Origin: Rhinopithecus roxellana
Taxonomy: Eukaryota > Chordata > Mammalia > Primates > Cercopithecidae
Assembly: GCF_007565055.1 (NCBI RefSeq)
Contig: NC_044565.1
Coordinates: 45,395,711-45,459,710, forward strand
Direction of reading: 5' to 3'
DNA: 64,000 nt
In this document: positions 32,620 through 43,634 of the stretch, one piece after another
Position numbering within the stretch: position 1 is the first letter of the stretch
Layout: the number at the start of each line of letters is the position of its first letter
The notes under the pieces: model-generated
Databases searched by the model: none
Seen by the model: the letters and a program-made list of their open reading frames with translations, nothing else
Told to the model about the DNA's origin: nothing
Made by a program: the position numbers and the translations under genes

Positions 32620-33600
32620 AGTCTTATGGTTGTTTTTTGCTAATATTGTTTTTCTCAACTCCAGTTTTGAAAGTAACTGGGTACAAATGAGTACTGAAAG
32701 GTACTCATATTCTATGTTTCAGTTAAATGGAGCGAGGAACAGGATTGATAACCAGGTGTGAAATCTGAGGAGCCCGACTTATACTCATGCTTGTAAGGAA
32801 GGCCATTCACTCCCTTTCAGTGTTCAAAGAGTGTATCTTTATGTCAGTATCATGAGGTGCTGTACCTAGGATAAACCAACCTATCTACTGAGAGTATTTT
32901 TAGTTCATAATAATAAAACATTATTCACACAAAAGAGACTGTTTCAGTGTTTACCGCCTGTTATTTGAGGGTCTAGATCCAGTTTATAAAAAGTTAAAGC
33001 AACATATCCCAAAAAAAGCTAAAAAGAAGTGAAGCCACCACACATCTGTTGTGTGTGCCTGTCCCCTCCTTTGTTTTATACATAATGAACGTAGCTTCAG
33101 ATTTTAATTGCTTCTAAACTACTTACTCAGAATGAGTCTATTGTTGGTTAGAACTCCTAGGATTTTTTTTATATTGCTGCTAATCTACATATTTCTGTTA
33201 CTTACTTATGCAGTTGTTATATTAGGACTCAAGTATAGGAAGGAATATAAAGACACTAATACACACATACCCACATTTTGTTCTCCCTCCTTAGTTTTAG
33301 GTCAAGTGTGAATTTTATAGGTGTAGGCTCCATGCCTTTATTCAAGCCATTTATGACTCTGTTAAACCCAACAAGGGCCAAAGTAGCTTCGGTACACCTC
33401 TAACTGTTCCATTTAACATTCATTATCACCCAGTATCCTGAAGAAGCTGTTTGTCCTCACATCTAGTTTTTTGACATGAAAACATTAAACAAACAATTCT
33501 GGGCTCCTATTAAGTACCAGGACACTTGTTAGGTACTAAAGATTCAACAATTTTAAAGGTGAAAAAAGCCCATTTCTAACCTCATGAAGTTTATAGTAAG
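32620..33600. other. stretch without recognised gene
   Basis: No exon. A weak L2/L3-like antisense tail may lie at 33500-33600. The 67-codon frame at 33108-33311 is hydrophobic by chance in AT-rich DNA. Confidence 0.4.
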
Positions 33601-33609
33601 GCCACAAGG

Positions 33610-33850
33610 ATACCTAACAAGAGGTAACATGTATTGAATTTGGCACTGTATGTGTATTATGTTATTTAATCCTCAAAAACAAAAAGAAAAAGAAAAACCC
33701 TGAAGAAGGTACTATGGCTTATATAGATGGAAACTGAAGTTTAAGGAGATTAAGTAACTTGACCAAGGATACACCTCTAGGTGGTGGGGAGGTAGGATTC
33801 AAACCCAGATGGTCTGGCTCCAAAATCAGTACACTTAATAGTTCTATTTA
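33610..33850 (-). mobile_element. MIR SINE
   Basis: Plus strand GTTATTTAATCCTCAAAAAC, GAAACTGAAGTTTAAGGAGA, TTAAGTAACTTGACCAAGG, GATTCAAACCCAGATGGTCT: antisense MIR over most of its length. Confidence 0.78.
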
Positions 33851-34059
33851 AGACCACCATGCTTATCTGCATAGGTTGTGTACCTGTGCAGGTACACAGT
33901 TCAAATAAACTCCAACTTGCACAATTTCATATAGCAGTCTGAAACCCAGACACACCACCGTAATTTCTTGACCTGTGATTTTTCTTCTCTTGTCCAAGTA
34001 AAAATCAAACACGAAGATGGAGGAAGATGAAATGGGAAAATTCCTAGAAAGACACAAAC

Positions 34060-35545
34060 TACTAAAATCAACTCAAAAAGAAATAGAAAATCTAAATAGA
34101 CTTTTATAATAAATAAATAAGGAGATGGACTTAGTCATTTTAAAACTGCCCACAAAGAAAAGCTCAAGACCAGATGTCTTCACTGGTGAATTCTATGAAA
34201 CATTTGAAGGATTAATACCAACTCTTCCAAAGAATAGAAGAGAACATTTTCCAAATTATTCTACGAGACCAAAAGCAGAAGCAATAAAAAAATAAACTGG
34301 ACATCTTTTGTGTTGCAGAGGATACCATTAAGAAAGTGAAAAGACAACACACAGAATGGGAGAAAATATTTACAAATTGTAATAAAAAGATAAGTAACCC
34401 AATTCAAAAATGAGCACAGAATTTGAATAGATATTTTCCCAAAGAAGACACACAAATGGACAACAGGCTTGTAAAAAGATGCTCAATATCATTATCAACC
34501 AGGAAAATCCAAGTGAAAATCACAAATAAGATATTACTTCATACCCACTAGGATGTCTATATCAAAAAGTCAGACAATAACAAGCGTTGGTGAAAATGTG
34601 GAATATCTGGAATCCTCACACACTGCTGTTGGGAATATCAAATCTCACTTTGGAAAACAGTCTGGCAGTTCCTGAAAGATTAAATATAAAATTACCCAGC
34701 AGTTTCAGTCCTAGGTACGTACTCATGAGAAATGAAAGTATATGTCTACACTCACACATGTACACAAATGTTTATAGCAACATTATTCATAATAGCCTAA
34801 AAGTAAAAGCAACCCAAATGCCTATCAATGGATGAATAAATAATAATATGTCTAGATGGTGGAATATTATTTATTAATCAAAGAAATGGGGGACTCGGTG
34901 CAGTGGCTCATACCTGTAATCTCAGCACTTTCAAAGGCCAAGGCAGGAGGCTTGCTTGAGACCAGGAGTTTGAGACCAGCCTGGGCAATATTGCAAAACC
35001 CGATCTCTATCAAAAAAAAAAAAAAAAAAAATAGCAGATGTCCTATGCCAGATATTCGGGAGGGTGAGGTGGGAGGATTGCTTGAGCCCAGGAGTTCAAA
35101 GTTACAGCGAGCTATGATTGTGCCGCAGCATTCCAGCCTAGGTGACAGAGCTAAGCCCTACCTCTTAAAAAAAAGGAAAGAAATGAAATAGTGCTACATG
35201 ATACATCATTGATGAACCTTAAAAACTTTATGCTAAGTGAGAAAAGCCAGCCATAAAGGACCACATATTATACATACTATATGATTCCATTTATATAAGA
35301 TGCCTAGATTAGGCAAGTCCACAGAGACAGAACGTAGATTGGTGGTTGCCTAGGGCTGGAGAAAGTGGGGGGAAATGGGCAATGATGGCCATTGAATCAG
35401 GTTTCTTTTGGAGTTGACAAAAATTTTCTAAACTTGTGATGATGATTGCACAACTACGTGAATAAACAAAAAACAAATTGTACATTGTAAATGGGTGAAT
35501 TGTATGATATATGAATTATATCTTAATAAAGTTCTTACTAAAAAT
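34060..35545 (+). mobile_element. old L1 (L1M class), 3' part
   Basis: ORF2-like landmarks CTCAAGACCAGATGTCTTCA, AATTCTATGAAACATTTGAA, GGGAGAAAATATTTACAAAT, CTTCATACCCACTAGGATG and CACACACTGCTGTTGGGAAT. 3'-end landmarks after the Alu: AAACTTTATGCTAAGTGAGA, ATATGATTCCATTTATATAA, GTGGTTGCCTAGGGCTGGAG and GTGAATTGTATGATATATGA. It has an internal jump near 34260-34310 and is interrupted by an Alu. Not coding. Confidence 0.9.
34889..35176 (+). mobile_element. Alu (old, AluJ/FLAM-like) in the L1
   Basis: Begins after AAAGAAATG with GGACTCGGTGCAGTGGCTCA, has a pure A-rich linker near 35010-35030 and ends in an A-rich tail. Target duplication AAAGAAATG at 34880-34888 and 35177-35185 within the L1. 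The 111-codon frame at 34856-35191 is Alu-derived. Confidence 0.93.
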
Positions 35546-35721
35546 GATGGAGAGAAGGCGAGAAAGAGATCATTCTCTTTAAATATGGAATATTAATTAA
35601 ACCACTCATTTTTGTCTCTTGAAAATCTCAATAAAATGGTGATTAAAAAATTTTAAAAGGCATAATCCAACATGTACAAGTAATAGAGAAGAAGAGACTA
35701 CAACTACAGCAAAGGGAAGAT

Positions 35722-35951
35722 GTCAACACCATTTTGGAAGCTGGATCAACACCATTTTGGAAGCTGGATCAACACCATTTTGGAAGCTGGATCAACACCA
35801 TTTTGGAAGCTGGATCAACACCATTTTGGAAGCTGGATCAACACCATTTTGGAAGCTGGATCAACACCATTTTGGAAGCTGGATCAACACCATTTTGGAA
35901 GCTGGATCAACACCATTTTGGAAGCTGGATCAACACCATTTTGGAAGCTGG
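35722..35951 (+). repeat. 23-bp minisatellite, 10 perfect copies
   Basis: Ten head-to-tail units of 23 bp, each beginning ATCAACACC and ending GGAAGCTGG. All are identical except that the first unit starts with G instead of A. No half-units are visible, and a GAAGAT hexamer flanks the array on both sides (35716-35721 and 35956-35961). Because 23 is not a multiple of 3, three units return to the same frame. The unit has no stop in any plus frame, so all three plus frames read the same cyclic 23-residue peptide through the array (ORFs of 87, 78 and 69 codons); the minus strand meets TGA in every frame. No promoter, splice or initiation signals support translation. Homogeneity indicates recent expansion or gene-conversion-like correction. 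Confidence 0.98.
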
Positions 35952-35959
35952 AAAGAAGA

Positions 35960-36590
35960 TATGTAAGTAACACAGTGACCTAACACCTAACAGACCTGGG
36001 AAAGCTAAAGCCTGTGGGGGATGACAAGAGGGAGGCCTAACGGCACTGCAAAAAGCTCCAGCAAGTTTCCAAAATTAGGAGCATTAGTTACTTCTGAAGG
36101 CCAGGGTATGGGGTGAGGCTGAAAACAGAAGTGTGGGTTGAAAGTTTACATGAGATGGAGTTAATACCCCTTCTAAACCCAAGGAGCTGGATTATGCATT
36201 CCACCCTCACTCCACTGCCTCCGCCAGGGACAGGTAGTTTTTTGTTTGTTTGTTTTTGTTTTTGTTTTTCTGCAGAAGCCAGGCCTCGGACTCTGGGCTC
36301 AGGACTTGGGCTCTGGATTCAGGGACCACAGGCACAGATGAGGGAGAGGTGAGACGGTCAACTGAAAACAAGGAAATTTAATCAAATGTTATGTATCGAA
36401 AGGTAAAGTATTGGAAATCTCACAGAAAGTAAAACAAAATGACAAAAAGATGGGAAATGAGAGAGCAAAAAGATGAAGAAAATTGGAGGACTGACCCAAA
36501 TGGTCAAACATCAGGATGGCAAGGGTTCCACGGAAGGAGGGGGTGGTGTGGAAAATGAGATCAGAGAACATGCAGGGAAACTATTATAAA
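35960..36590. other. stretch after the minisatellite, possibly old repeat
   Basis: GA- and A-rich sequence with a GTTT-rich simple repeat at 36240-36270 and short GGGCTC/GGACTC-type repeats at 36284-36325. It may be part of the same old element as the ORF1-like piece that follows. No gene. Confidence 0.4.
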
Positions 36591-36820
36591 AGAAATTATG
36601 CAAAAAATTTCTCAGAACTTAGAAGAATGTGTTTCTAAAATAGAAAGGACCTACCAGATGTCCTACAAAATGCCCATCATTGTGAAATTTCATAACACTC
36701 ACGGGGCTTCTGGAAAACAGTTCCTTCAAGGTTCTGAGGGAAATTCTGTTGAACACAGAATTCTATACTTAGCAAAATCATTAGTCAAGTGTGAGGGTAG
36801 AATATAGACAAGACACAGGA
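36590..36820 (+). mobile_element. L1/HAL1-like ORF1 relic
   Basis: The 69-codon plus frame 36598-36807 contains PIIVKFHN near residue 26 and a C-terminal ILYLAKSLVKCEGRI. Positions and wording match the RRM-to-C-terminal part of L1-lineage ORF1 proteins (a nucleic-acid-binding chaperone). The middle of the usual domain is missing. HAL1 is a possible source as it has ORF1 only, but an old L1 cannot be excluded. Nonfunctional relic. Confidence 0.6.
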
Positions 36821-37290
36821 AGTCATGTAATCCAAGAAGCCAGGGACAAAACATAGAAGTGAACCAAATTCCCAGGATGACGGTGAGGGTAACAGCCAGG
36901 CTTCAGGCCCAGAGAAGGGTCAGAACTGATTGGAAGCAATGTAGGAGGATTCCAAAAGGTTCATCTCAAAGGTGGCAGGTGGGGGAATTGGCGTTGGGGA
37001 GTGCAAGAGATTACTCAGCCTTATAGAGGGGTGTTTTCAGCCTTCAGGAGTTTACAGATGGGCTATTCAAATAAACAGAAACAGTTCTTAGCTCTAGAAA
37101 AAAACAAAGAACACTACAGGAAAAGAAGGGTAAATTTAAAAGTATGTAATTATAACTGTCAGGTCCTTCCAAGGAACCTGGTAAATCATTTTCTTATTTC
37201 TCACCCAAGTTTTAAACAAATTGGCTTGTATAAACCAGAAAATTTAGATGAAGGACAAAACCTCACCCTTATTTCCCTCTAGTGATAAAG
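36820..37290. other. stretch without recognised gene
   Basis: Likely more of the same old LINE at the left, then unassigned. A 93-codon frame at 37001-37282 is unlike known proteins. Confidence 0.35.
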
Positions 37291-37291
37291 G

Positions 37292-37450
37292 CTTCACCAT
37301 GTGAGGTTAGAGTGAGAAGATGGCTGGCTGTTAGGAAGTGGACCCTCACCAGAACTCCAAATCTGCCAGCGCCTTGATTTTGGAGTTCTCAACCTCTAGA
37401 CCTGCGAGAAATAAATTTCTGTTGTCTATTAAAAAGCAAAAGGCATATTT
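37292..37450 (+). mobile_element. MaLR LTR 3' fragment
   Basis: TTCACCATGTGAGGTTAGAG, GACCCTCACCAGAACTCCAA, TCTGCCAGCGCCTTGATTTT and GCGAGAAATAAATTTCTGTT: the R/U5 end of an MLT1/MST LTR. Confidence 0.75.
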
Positions 37451-38230
37451 GGCTAATGTAGTTTAGGTATGAGAACCAAATGAGTCTTGAATCTCAGAAT
37501 TAGGCAGATTCCCACTCCTCCCTAAACTCCCTGCCCAAGCCAAGGCAAGGCTGGACCTTCCCTGCCCAGATAGAGCAGCAAGGAACACTCTCCCCTTGCT
37601 GTTAAATAGCTTCCAGAGGCAGAATGAAAAAGGCCTGATCCAAATTCACTGACCAGATTAAGCCACTCTTCCTTCCCTAGAGAGAAGCAAATGAATTAAT
37701 GAGGAAAGGCGCAGAGAGATCACAGAAATGTTTAGCAGAAACCCCACCTTATGGAAGAAAATATCAGGAGTTCCCTCCTGACATTAACGATGCAAATATG
37801 AAGCGTGATCTCACTAGAAATTATAATATAGTAAAGTAAGATAGGGCAGAGAATGCAGGCATTTATGATAGTGGTAGCATAAGCGTTAAATCCTCATCCT
37901 CAGAGCAGAAATTCAATAGATAGTTAAAATGGAAAATCAAGAAATGACAGTAACATATATTATTTGGCAACATGTAGCCAAGGAAATAGCTTAAAACAGC
38001 AACCTAGAAGAGTTGAGAGTGGCAGCCTTCGGGGAGGAGTCTGAGGTGGGAAGATGCGAAGCAGGGACGTCCTGCCCATTTCATATTAAAACCTGTTTGT
38101 AGTGCTGTTGTGTTGTTGGACTTTGAAAACTTTGGATTAGATTGGATCATATAAAATTGCCAATATTTGCCCATTTGTAGCCTAAAAAATGGCAATTTCA
38201 TATGGTTCATATAGTTCAGCTTAAAATTTT
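37450..38230. other. stretch without recognised gene
   Basis: No exon or repeat recognised by eye. Confidence 0.4.
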
Positions 38231-38299
38231 AACAAAGTGAATTTTAAAAACCTTTTTAATGAAAGGAAAAGGAGCCCAACCCTTGGGATACCTTCTCTG

Positions 38300-38520
38300 C
38301 TTCCTTTCTCGCTAGTTTGTGTACCTCCCTGGGGCACATTATCTCTACTAACGAACCCATACCTATCTGATGTTTCCACAGCATTGCAATCATTAGTCAC
38401 CTCGTCTTCCCTCCACTGGTTGAGATTACGTTGAGGGAGGCCCTGTTTATTATCCCAGGATGCTCACCACAGCAGGAGGCACAGAGTAGGCCATCAGCAT
38501 TTTCTGAATGAGTAAATGAT
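38300..38520 (+). mobile_element. L2/MIR-like relic
   Basis: GTGTACCTCCCTGGGGCACA, TGTTTATTATCCCAGGATGC, GGCACAGAGTAGGCCATCAG and ATTTTCTGAATGAGTAAATG follow L2 tail order. Confidence 0.5.
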
Positions 38521-38984
38521 GGCATAGTTACGAAGCCTCACTGGGTGCTTGGATTGGTTGCTTCCTTTCCCAGGTGTTTATTATACAATAACCTTTTAAG
38601 TCTTAGGACTGTTACCCTATTATCTTAGGATTTCACCCAGCATCTACACCAAGCTCACTAACTTGCAGTGTGTAGAATCTGCTTTATTCTCTCTCGCGCG
38701 CTTGCTCTCGCTTTCTCTTTTAGGAAACCTTTCAAAAGAGAAACATATTTTCCCATTCCTGGATTTGTAGCCCCTTGCCATGGCTCACAGTGCAAGTTCT
38801 CGCACAGGCTGGGGTGTTCTATATCTGCACCAGGAGGACCAACCTCCCATAGGAACTCTGGAGACCCAGTAATTGAGCAGCTTGGCTCTCAAGCTCCAGA
38901 TCAGATGGCCTGAGAATAAATTGTGTGCCGCCTTCCTTTTCCCTCATTACAGGGAACGTAAACATCACCTTTCTCTGTCTAAGG

Positions 38985-39105
38985 TTCCTAATATCTAAAT
39001 AAGATAGTGCCTAAAACTGTAAAGTTGCTGTATAGATTAAATGAGATAATATAGGTAAAATATTGAATGTAGGAAGCATTCTAATGTGTAGCTGCTACTA
39101 GCTGA
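38985..39105 (+). mobile_element. MIR 3' end fragment
   Basis: GTATAGATTAAATGAGATAA, AAATATTGAATGTAGGAAGC and CTACTAGCTGACATGG match the MIR 3' domain. Confidence 0.45.
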
Positions 39106-39516
39106 CATGGCTTTTTTTCAGTCTGAACTTCCATTCACTTTTATCAACATATGTTCTATGCTTTCAATTCATAAATAATTCTTTGTTGCAAAAAATGAAG
39201 ATGAACAGAAGTAGAGGAGTTCATTTATATTATCGGTCAGCATGCAAGAATCGCTCCAAGGAAGCAGGCCCGCTCCCCACCACCTCTTGTGAGGATTACT
39301 CTAAAAATAATTTTCTGAGTTTTGTTGCCCTGAGCATTTCTTACAAGCTCATGGAAATGAGAGGCTATATAATACTGTTCTCATAAGCCTTCCTCTTATC
39401 TCTGGCCAAGCACTCCTTCCTGTTTCTTTTCTAATTATTCACTGGAAATCAAAGTTCATCAGAGAGAAACCTATGTAGCCACCCTGGCTTCCCTAAGCAC
39501 CCATTTAATTACTGCT

Positions 39517-39978
39517 TGTGTTAGGCCATTCTTGCATTGCTATAAAGGAACACAGAAGACTGGGTAATTTAATAAAGAAAAGAGGTTTCATTGGCTCACA
39601 GTTCTGCAGACTGAACAGGAAGCATGGCAGATGCTTGGCTGCTGGGGGGGCCTCGGGGAGCTTACATTTATGGTAGAAGGCAAAGGAGGAGCCGACATAT
39701 CATGCGGTGAGAGCAGGGGCAAGAGAGACAGTGGAAGGTGCCACACACTTTTTATTTATTTTATTATTTATTGAGACAGAGTCTCACTCTGTCACCCAGG
39801 CTCACACTTTTAAACAACTAGATCTCGGTTGAATTCACTTATCACCAAGGGGATGGCACTAAGTCATTCATGAGGGATAAACTCCCTGATTCAAACTCCT
39901 CCCACCAAGCCCCGCCTCCAACACTGGGATCACATTTCAACCTGAGGTTTGGCAGGGACACAGATCCAAACCATATCA
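39517..39978 (-). mobile_element. MSTA/THE1-type MaLR LTR, antisense
   Basis: TGTGTTAGGCCATTCTTGCA, GAAGACTGGGTAATTTAATA, AAGAGGTTTCATTGGCTCAC, AGGCAAAGGAGGAGCCGACA, AACTAGATCTCGGTTGAATT and a terminal CAGATCCAAACCATATCA: full antisense MaLR LTR with a probable 5-bp target duplication (CTGCT at 39512-39516, CTCCT at 39979-39983, one mismatch). It holds a minute Alu fragment at 39755-39802. Confidence 0.9.
39755..39802 (-). mobile_element. very short 5'-truncated Alu
   Basis: T-rich tail complement (TTTATTTATTTTATTATTTA) then TTGAGACAGAGTCTCACTCT and GTCACCCAGGC, i.e. only about the last 30 bases of an Alu plus its A-rich tail, antisense. Flanked by CACACTTTTTA (39744-39754) and CACACTTTTA (39803-39812), so it is a real retrotransposition product and not a deletion scar. 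Confidence 0.85.
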
Positions 39979-40214
39979 CTCCTTATTGGGTGTATTTGCA
40001 ATTGTGGAGTCAGAGCACTGTGGTTTTGAGAGCTCCCCATGCTTCGTGCACACTCTTCCTTCTAAGTGCCCGCTTTGCTCTGAATGCTAGAACCCAGGTC
40101 TATGCCTCACCAGTCCCAGCTTTCTTCCCTGGATATTACTGCCTTGGGATGCCATAGTCAATTTTCATAATGTTCTTCCCACTCATCACCTTCTCTTTGT
40201 TAGAATTAGATCTA

Positions 40215-40510
40215 GGCCAGGCCTGGTGGCTCATGCCTGTAATCCCAGCACTTTGGGAGGCCAAGGCGAGTGGATCATGAGGTCAGGAGATCGAGACCTT
40301 CCTGGCTAACACAGTGAAACCCCATCTCTACTAAAAAATACAAAAAATTAACTGGATGTGGTGGCACACACCTGTAGTCCCAGCTACTCAGGAGGCTGAG
40401 GCTGGAGAATCGCTTCAACCTGGGAGGCAGAGGCTGCAGTGAGCCGAGATTGCGCCACTGTACTCCAGCCTGGGCGACAGAGGGAGGCTCCATCTCAACA
40501 ACAACAAAAA
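40215..40510 (+). mobile_element. Alu (AluS/Y type)
   Basis: Full-length dimer GGCCAGGCCTGGTGGCTCAT to GACAGAGGGAGGCTCCATCT, tail with CAACAACAA. Perfect target duplication AGAATTAGATCTA at 40202-40214 and 40511-40523. Confidence 0.98.
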
Positions 40511-40529
40511 AGAATTAGATCTAAAGCAG

Positions 40530-41305
40530 CAGTTCTGCTGGTTACTTTCTAAATAAGCAGGTAAATAGCAACTAATCAGAGAAAATCCTATTGGTGTGAA
40601 GGTGTCTGTGGGGACTTACAGTACAAACGAATAAGCATCACTTCCCATACAAAGAGCAACACTAATTATGTGGCTTTCTAACAGTCTGTCTAGTCAGCCA
40701 GAGAGGTGTTGTGTTTGGCCCTGGATAACTTCTTGGTGACCTTTATATCATAATGTTTTGCCAAATGGTTACTTCATCTGAGTGAGGACCATCTTGGTGA
40801 GGAGAGGACATAAATGTCCGCATTACCTAACTGGAGAGAGTTGATGATCCCCTTCTCCTCTCTGAGCCCCTGTTTCTCATCTGTAACATGAGGGTGTTGA
40901 ACTGGATGATCTCAAAGGTCTCAGCCATTTGAAAGTTTTAGGATTTTCAGTATAAACGGAGGGTTTCTTTTGATATCTAGTGACTGCGCTAGTGTTAAAG
41001 TAGTAAATCAAAGCAGTATATTTGTGTTCAAATAAAATTTTTCTAGTCTTATGCAAAATGTAAACTTCCCATCTTTTTTCATGTTTTCTTTTACATCATA
41101 TTCATCACATTCTTTTTTGCAGTGGGAATGCCTATCAATTCTGTTTTTTAATCTATTGTTCTATTTCCCCAGTAGATGGCACCCCATTACAACTTTCAAT
41201 TACTTTCTGACTACAAACTCAGAGCAACCAGCCCAGAAAATCAATGCAGACTGAAGAGAATGTGGGAATATTTGTTTATCAAAAACAGATAAATAAGCAA
41301 AAATT
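40530..41305. other. stretch, with a MIR-like piece at 40855-40950
   Basis: CTCTGAGCCCCTGTTTCTCA, TCTGTAACATGAGGGTGTTG, AACTGGATGATCTCAAAGG: a MIR-related SINE piece in sense orientation. The rest carries no recognised repeat or gene. Confidence 0.5.
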
Positions 41306-41310
41306 TATAT

Positions 41311-41450
41311 TGGGCACCTAAAATATGCATCTTTTTTAAAAATTTAAACCTTTAATTTAAAATTAAAATTAAAATTTAGAAAAATCTTAGTTTAAAAAAT
41401 TTTTCTAGTTTAAATTTTAGAAAAATGGACGCATATTTTTGGTGCGTGTC
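41311..41450. repeat. AT-rich imperfect palindrome with inverted ends
   Basis: Left arm GGGCACCTAAAATATGCATC (41312-41331) faces right arm GGACGCATATTTTTGGTGCG (41427-41446) with a few mismatches. The interior (AATTTAAA, TTTAGAAAAAT, ATTTTTCTAGTTTAAATTTT) is itself largely self-complementary. About 140 bp, no ORF. It looks like a MITE or an expanded hairpin. Confidence 0.65.
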
Positions 41451-41459
41451 TAATACAAA

Positions 41460-43185
41460 GTTTAGAAAATCTAAATTTAAATTAGTTTCTAAAATAATAT
41501 ATAAAAAAGTAATTAGAATGTTTTTATACAAACATGTCAGACTACCATGTGTTAGCCTGAGTGCTACCCTTCAAAATAATGAATGTTTGAGATTATGGAT
41601 GATCAAGTTGATTCATTTACATTGCTTTTTTTAAAAACATTTAGAAAACCATTTTCTGGAAAAGAGACTCCCAGGATCACTGTCTGGCCTATATAACAAA
41701 ACCCATCTCGATGCCTTCTTTCTGACAATTCCTCCCCTGTAGCATCCACTTCCTTGATAATCCTTGCATTCAAGAAACTTTTTCCTTTCTTGGAAAGGCA
41801 ATTTCCAAACATTCTGTACTCAATGAAGTTTGCCCATCTACTTTTAAGTATTTTGGACAGAATAGAACTCAGTGACTTATAACCATCGTTTCAGTCCACG
41901 TGCTGTGTCTCTGCTGGCTTCCTTTGCCACAATGAGTAGAACATAGCCCATGTTACAGGTAAATTAATTCTGGTACACTGGTAAGCAAAGAAGCCAGTAA
42001 CTGAGATGGGAAAGGACTCTAGCATTGGGAATTATGAGCCCTAACAAATTTGAATTTACCTTCTGAGAAAAGTAAGAAGGTGAGCAAATATCTTGCCAGT
42101 CTCTCATGAAGAACTAGCCCCTGCTTCAAGCCTGGCAGTGATTTAGGAACTCCAGTCCTACCTATATAGGGTCCAGGACTGGTCTTGCTGCCCTTAGCCC
42201 AGGTGCAGCGTTCCTGGGAAAGAAGTACACACCTGATATCCTTGGAGAAAGAAAGAATCACCCTCCAATCTTTACCTGAATGCATTCTTTTTCCCTACTG
42301 GAAGGAAAGTCCTGCCCTGAACTGTTTCTCAGGTGAATCCACCCTTGTTCTTTAAATATTACCGGCACACCCTCCATCTACAGTGCACTGAGGGAATGCA
42401 CAAATATGCAGCACCCAGCCCAAACAGTAGTCCCCATCTCAAATCTCATAACTTGTCCTTGACTGCTCTCATCTCACATGTTGAGTTCCATGACCTTTAT
42501 ACTCCCACTCCTGAAATCTACCTCAAGCCCTGCTTACTATGGTGACCTTCCTTCCCCACTGATGCTAGATTCCATACACTTCTGAGTTTGGGTACCCTGG
42601 CTTCTCCAGATAAGAGACAGGCCTCCACAGCCCCTATCCCCACCCTTCCTAGCTCCCTGATCTCTGCTGGGAGAAAGGATTAACATCTGGTTCTGATCCC
42701 CTCATTTCTCACAGCTGAGATCTTGAATGGTCGAGCACTTCAATGAGTTTGGGATTATACTCTGAAGCCACTGGGCTGAATTAACCCTGAAGATCAGTTG
42801 CATGATCTTCTAAACTTCCAGTTACATGAGAAATGTAATTTCCTAGTTACTTAATCCAGTTTGAATTGGGTCTTCAACTCCCTCTGGTGGTAGAATCCTC
42901 ACCCACAGGCCACTACACAAAGCTGGAGCTCTGAAGTTTGGCTGGTTTACAGGCACAGCTTAGTGACTTCCCAAGCGTATGAGAATGCATGTTTTAATTG
43001 TGGGGGAACTATGCCATCTGACTCCCAGGTTGGGTTTCCTTGGGGAAGTCTTCACTTACTCTGAATGACTTTAATTTTAACTTATGTTTTCTCCACAGAC
43101 TGAAAATCCTCTATCATGAGAATTTGCCAAACACAATGATAATGACAATTCAGTCAACAGCCTATATTTCTATAGCACTATTTAA
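41460..43185. other. stretch without recognised gene
   Basis: Mixed sequence. Frames at 41425-41634, 41603-41812 (minus) and 42019-42285 (minus) match nothing recognisable. Confidence 0.4.
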
Positions 43186-43189
43186 GTTT

Positions 43190-43340
43190 TTCTTTTTCCT
43201 AATATTTATTGAATATTTACTATGTGCTTGTCCCTGTTCTAAGCACCTTTCTTATATTACCTTTTTTAATACTTAAAACAACTCTATGAAGTTGATAATT
43301 ATTATCCCCATTCTTTAGAAGAAAAGATTGTCATATGGCA
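43190..43340 (-). mobile_element. MIR SINE
   Basis: Plus strand ATATTTATTGAATATTTACT, ATGTGCTTGTCCCTGTTCTA, AGCACCTTTCTTATATTACC and CAACTCTATGAAGTTGATAA, then ATTATTATCCCCATTCTTTA: antisense MIR, clear order. Confidence 0.75.
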
Positions 43341-43634
43341 TCTCATATGCTCCAAGCCAGAGTGAACAACAGATATTCATCTCTCAGATTCATCTACACA
43401 AGTTTGTGAATCAAATGAGCCTGTTGGGCCCATAGAGAGGCATCAGGGTGACTTCAGTGGCCGAGGCAGGTTTTTTTTTTTTCCAGATATAAAGCACCCA
43501 AGAGGATTGTCAGACCTGTCATAAAAATATAACCCAAATTCACTCAGAAATCCCAAATCTGAACTTTTAGGAGTTTAACTGGTAACACATGGGTAAGAGC
43601 CAGCTTCCAAACACACTTAAGATTACAGAAGAGA

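Noticed and set aside
35722..35951. CRISPR array
   Set aside because: Units are contiguous with no spacers, the DNA is primate, and there are no cas genes. It is a minisatellite.
35720..35983. Protein-coding gene of 87 codons across the minisatellite
   Set aside because: Openness follows from a stop-free unit. There is no promoter, splice signal or initiation context.
38685..38720. CpG island hinted by CGCGCG at 38695-38702
   Set aside because: Only one short CG run with no wider GC or CpG enrichment.
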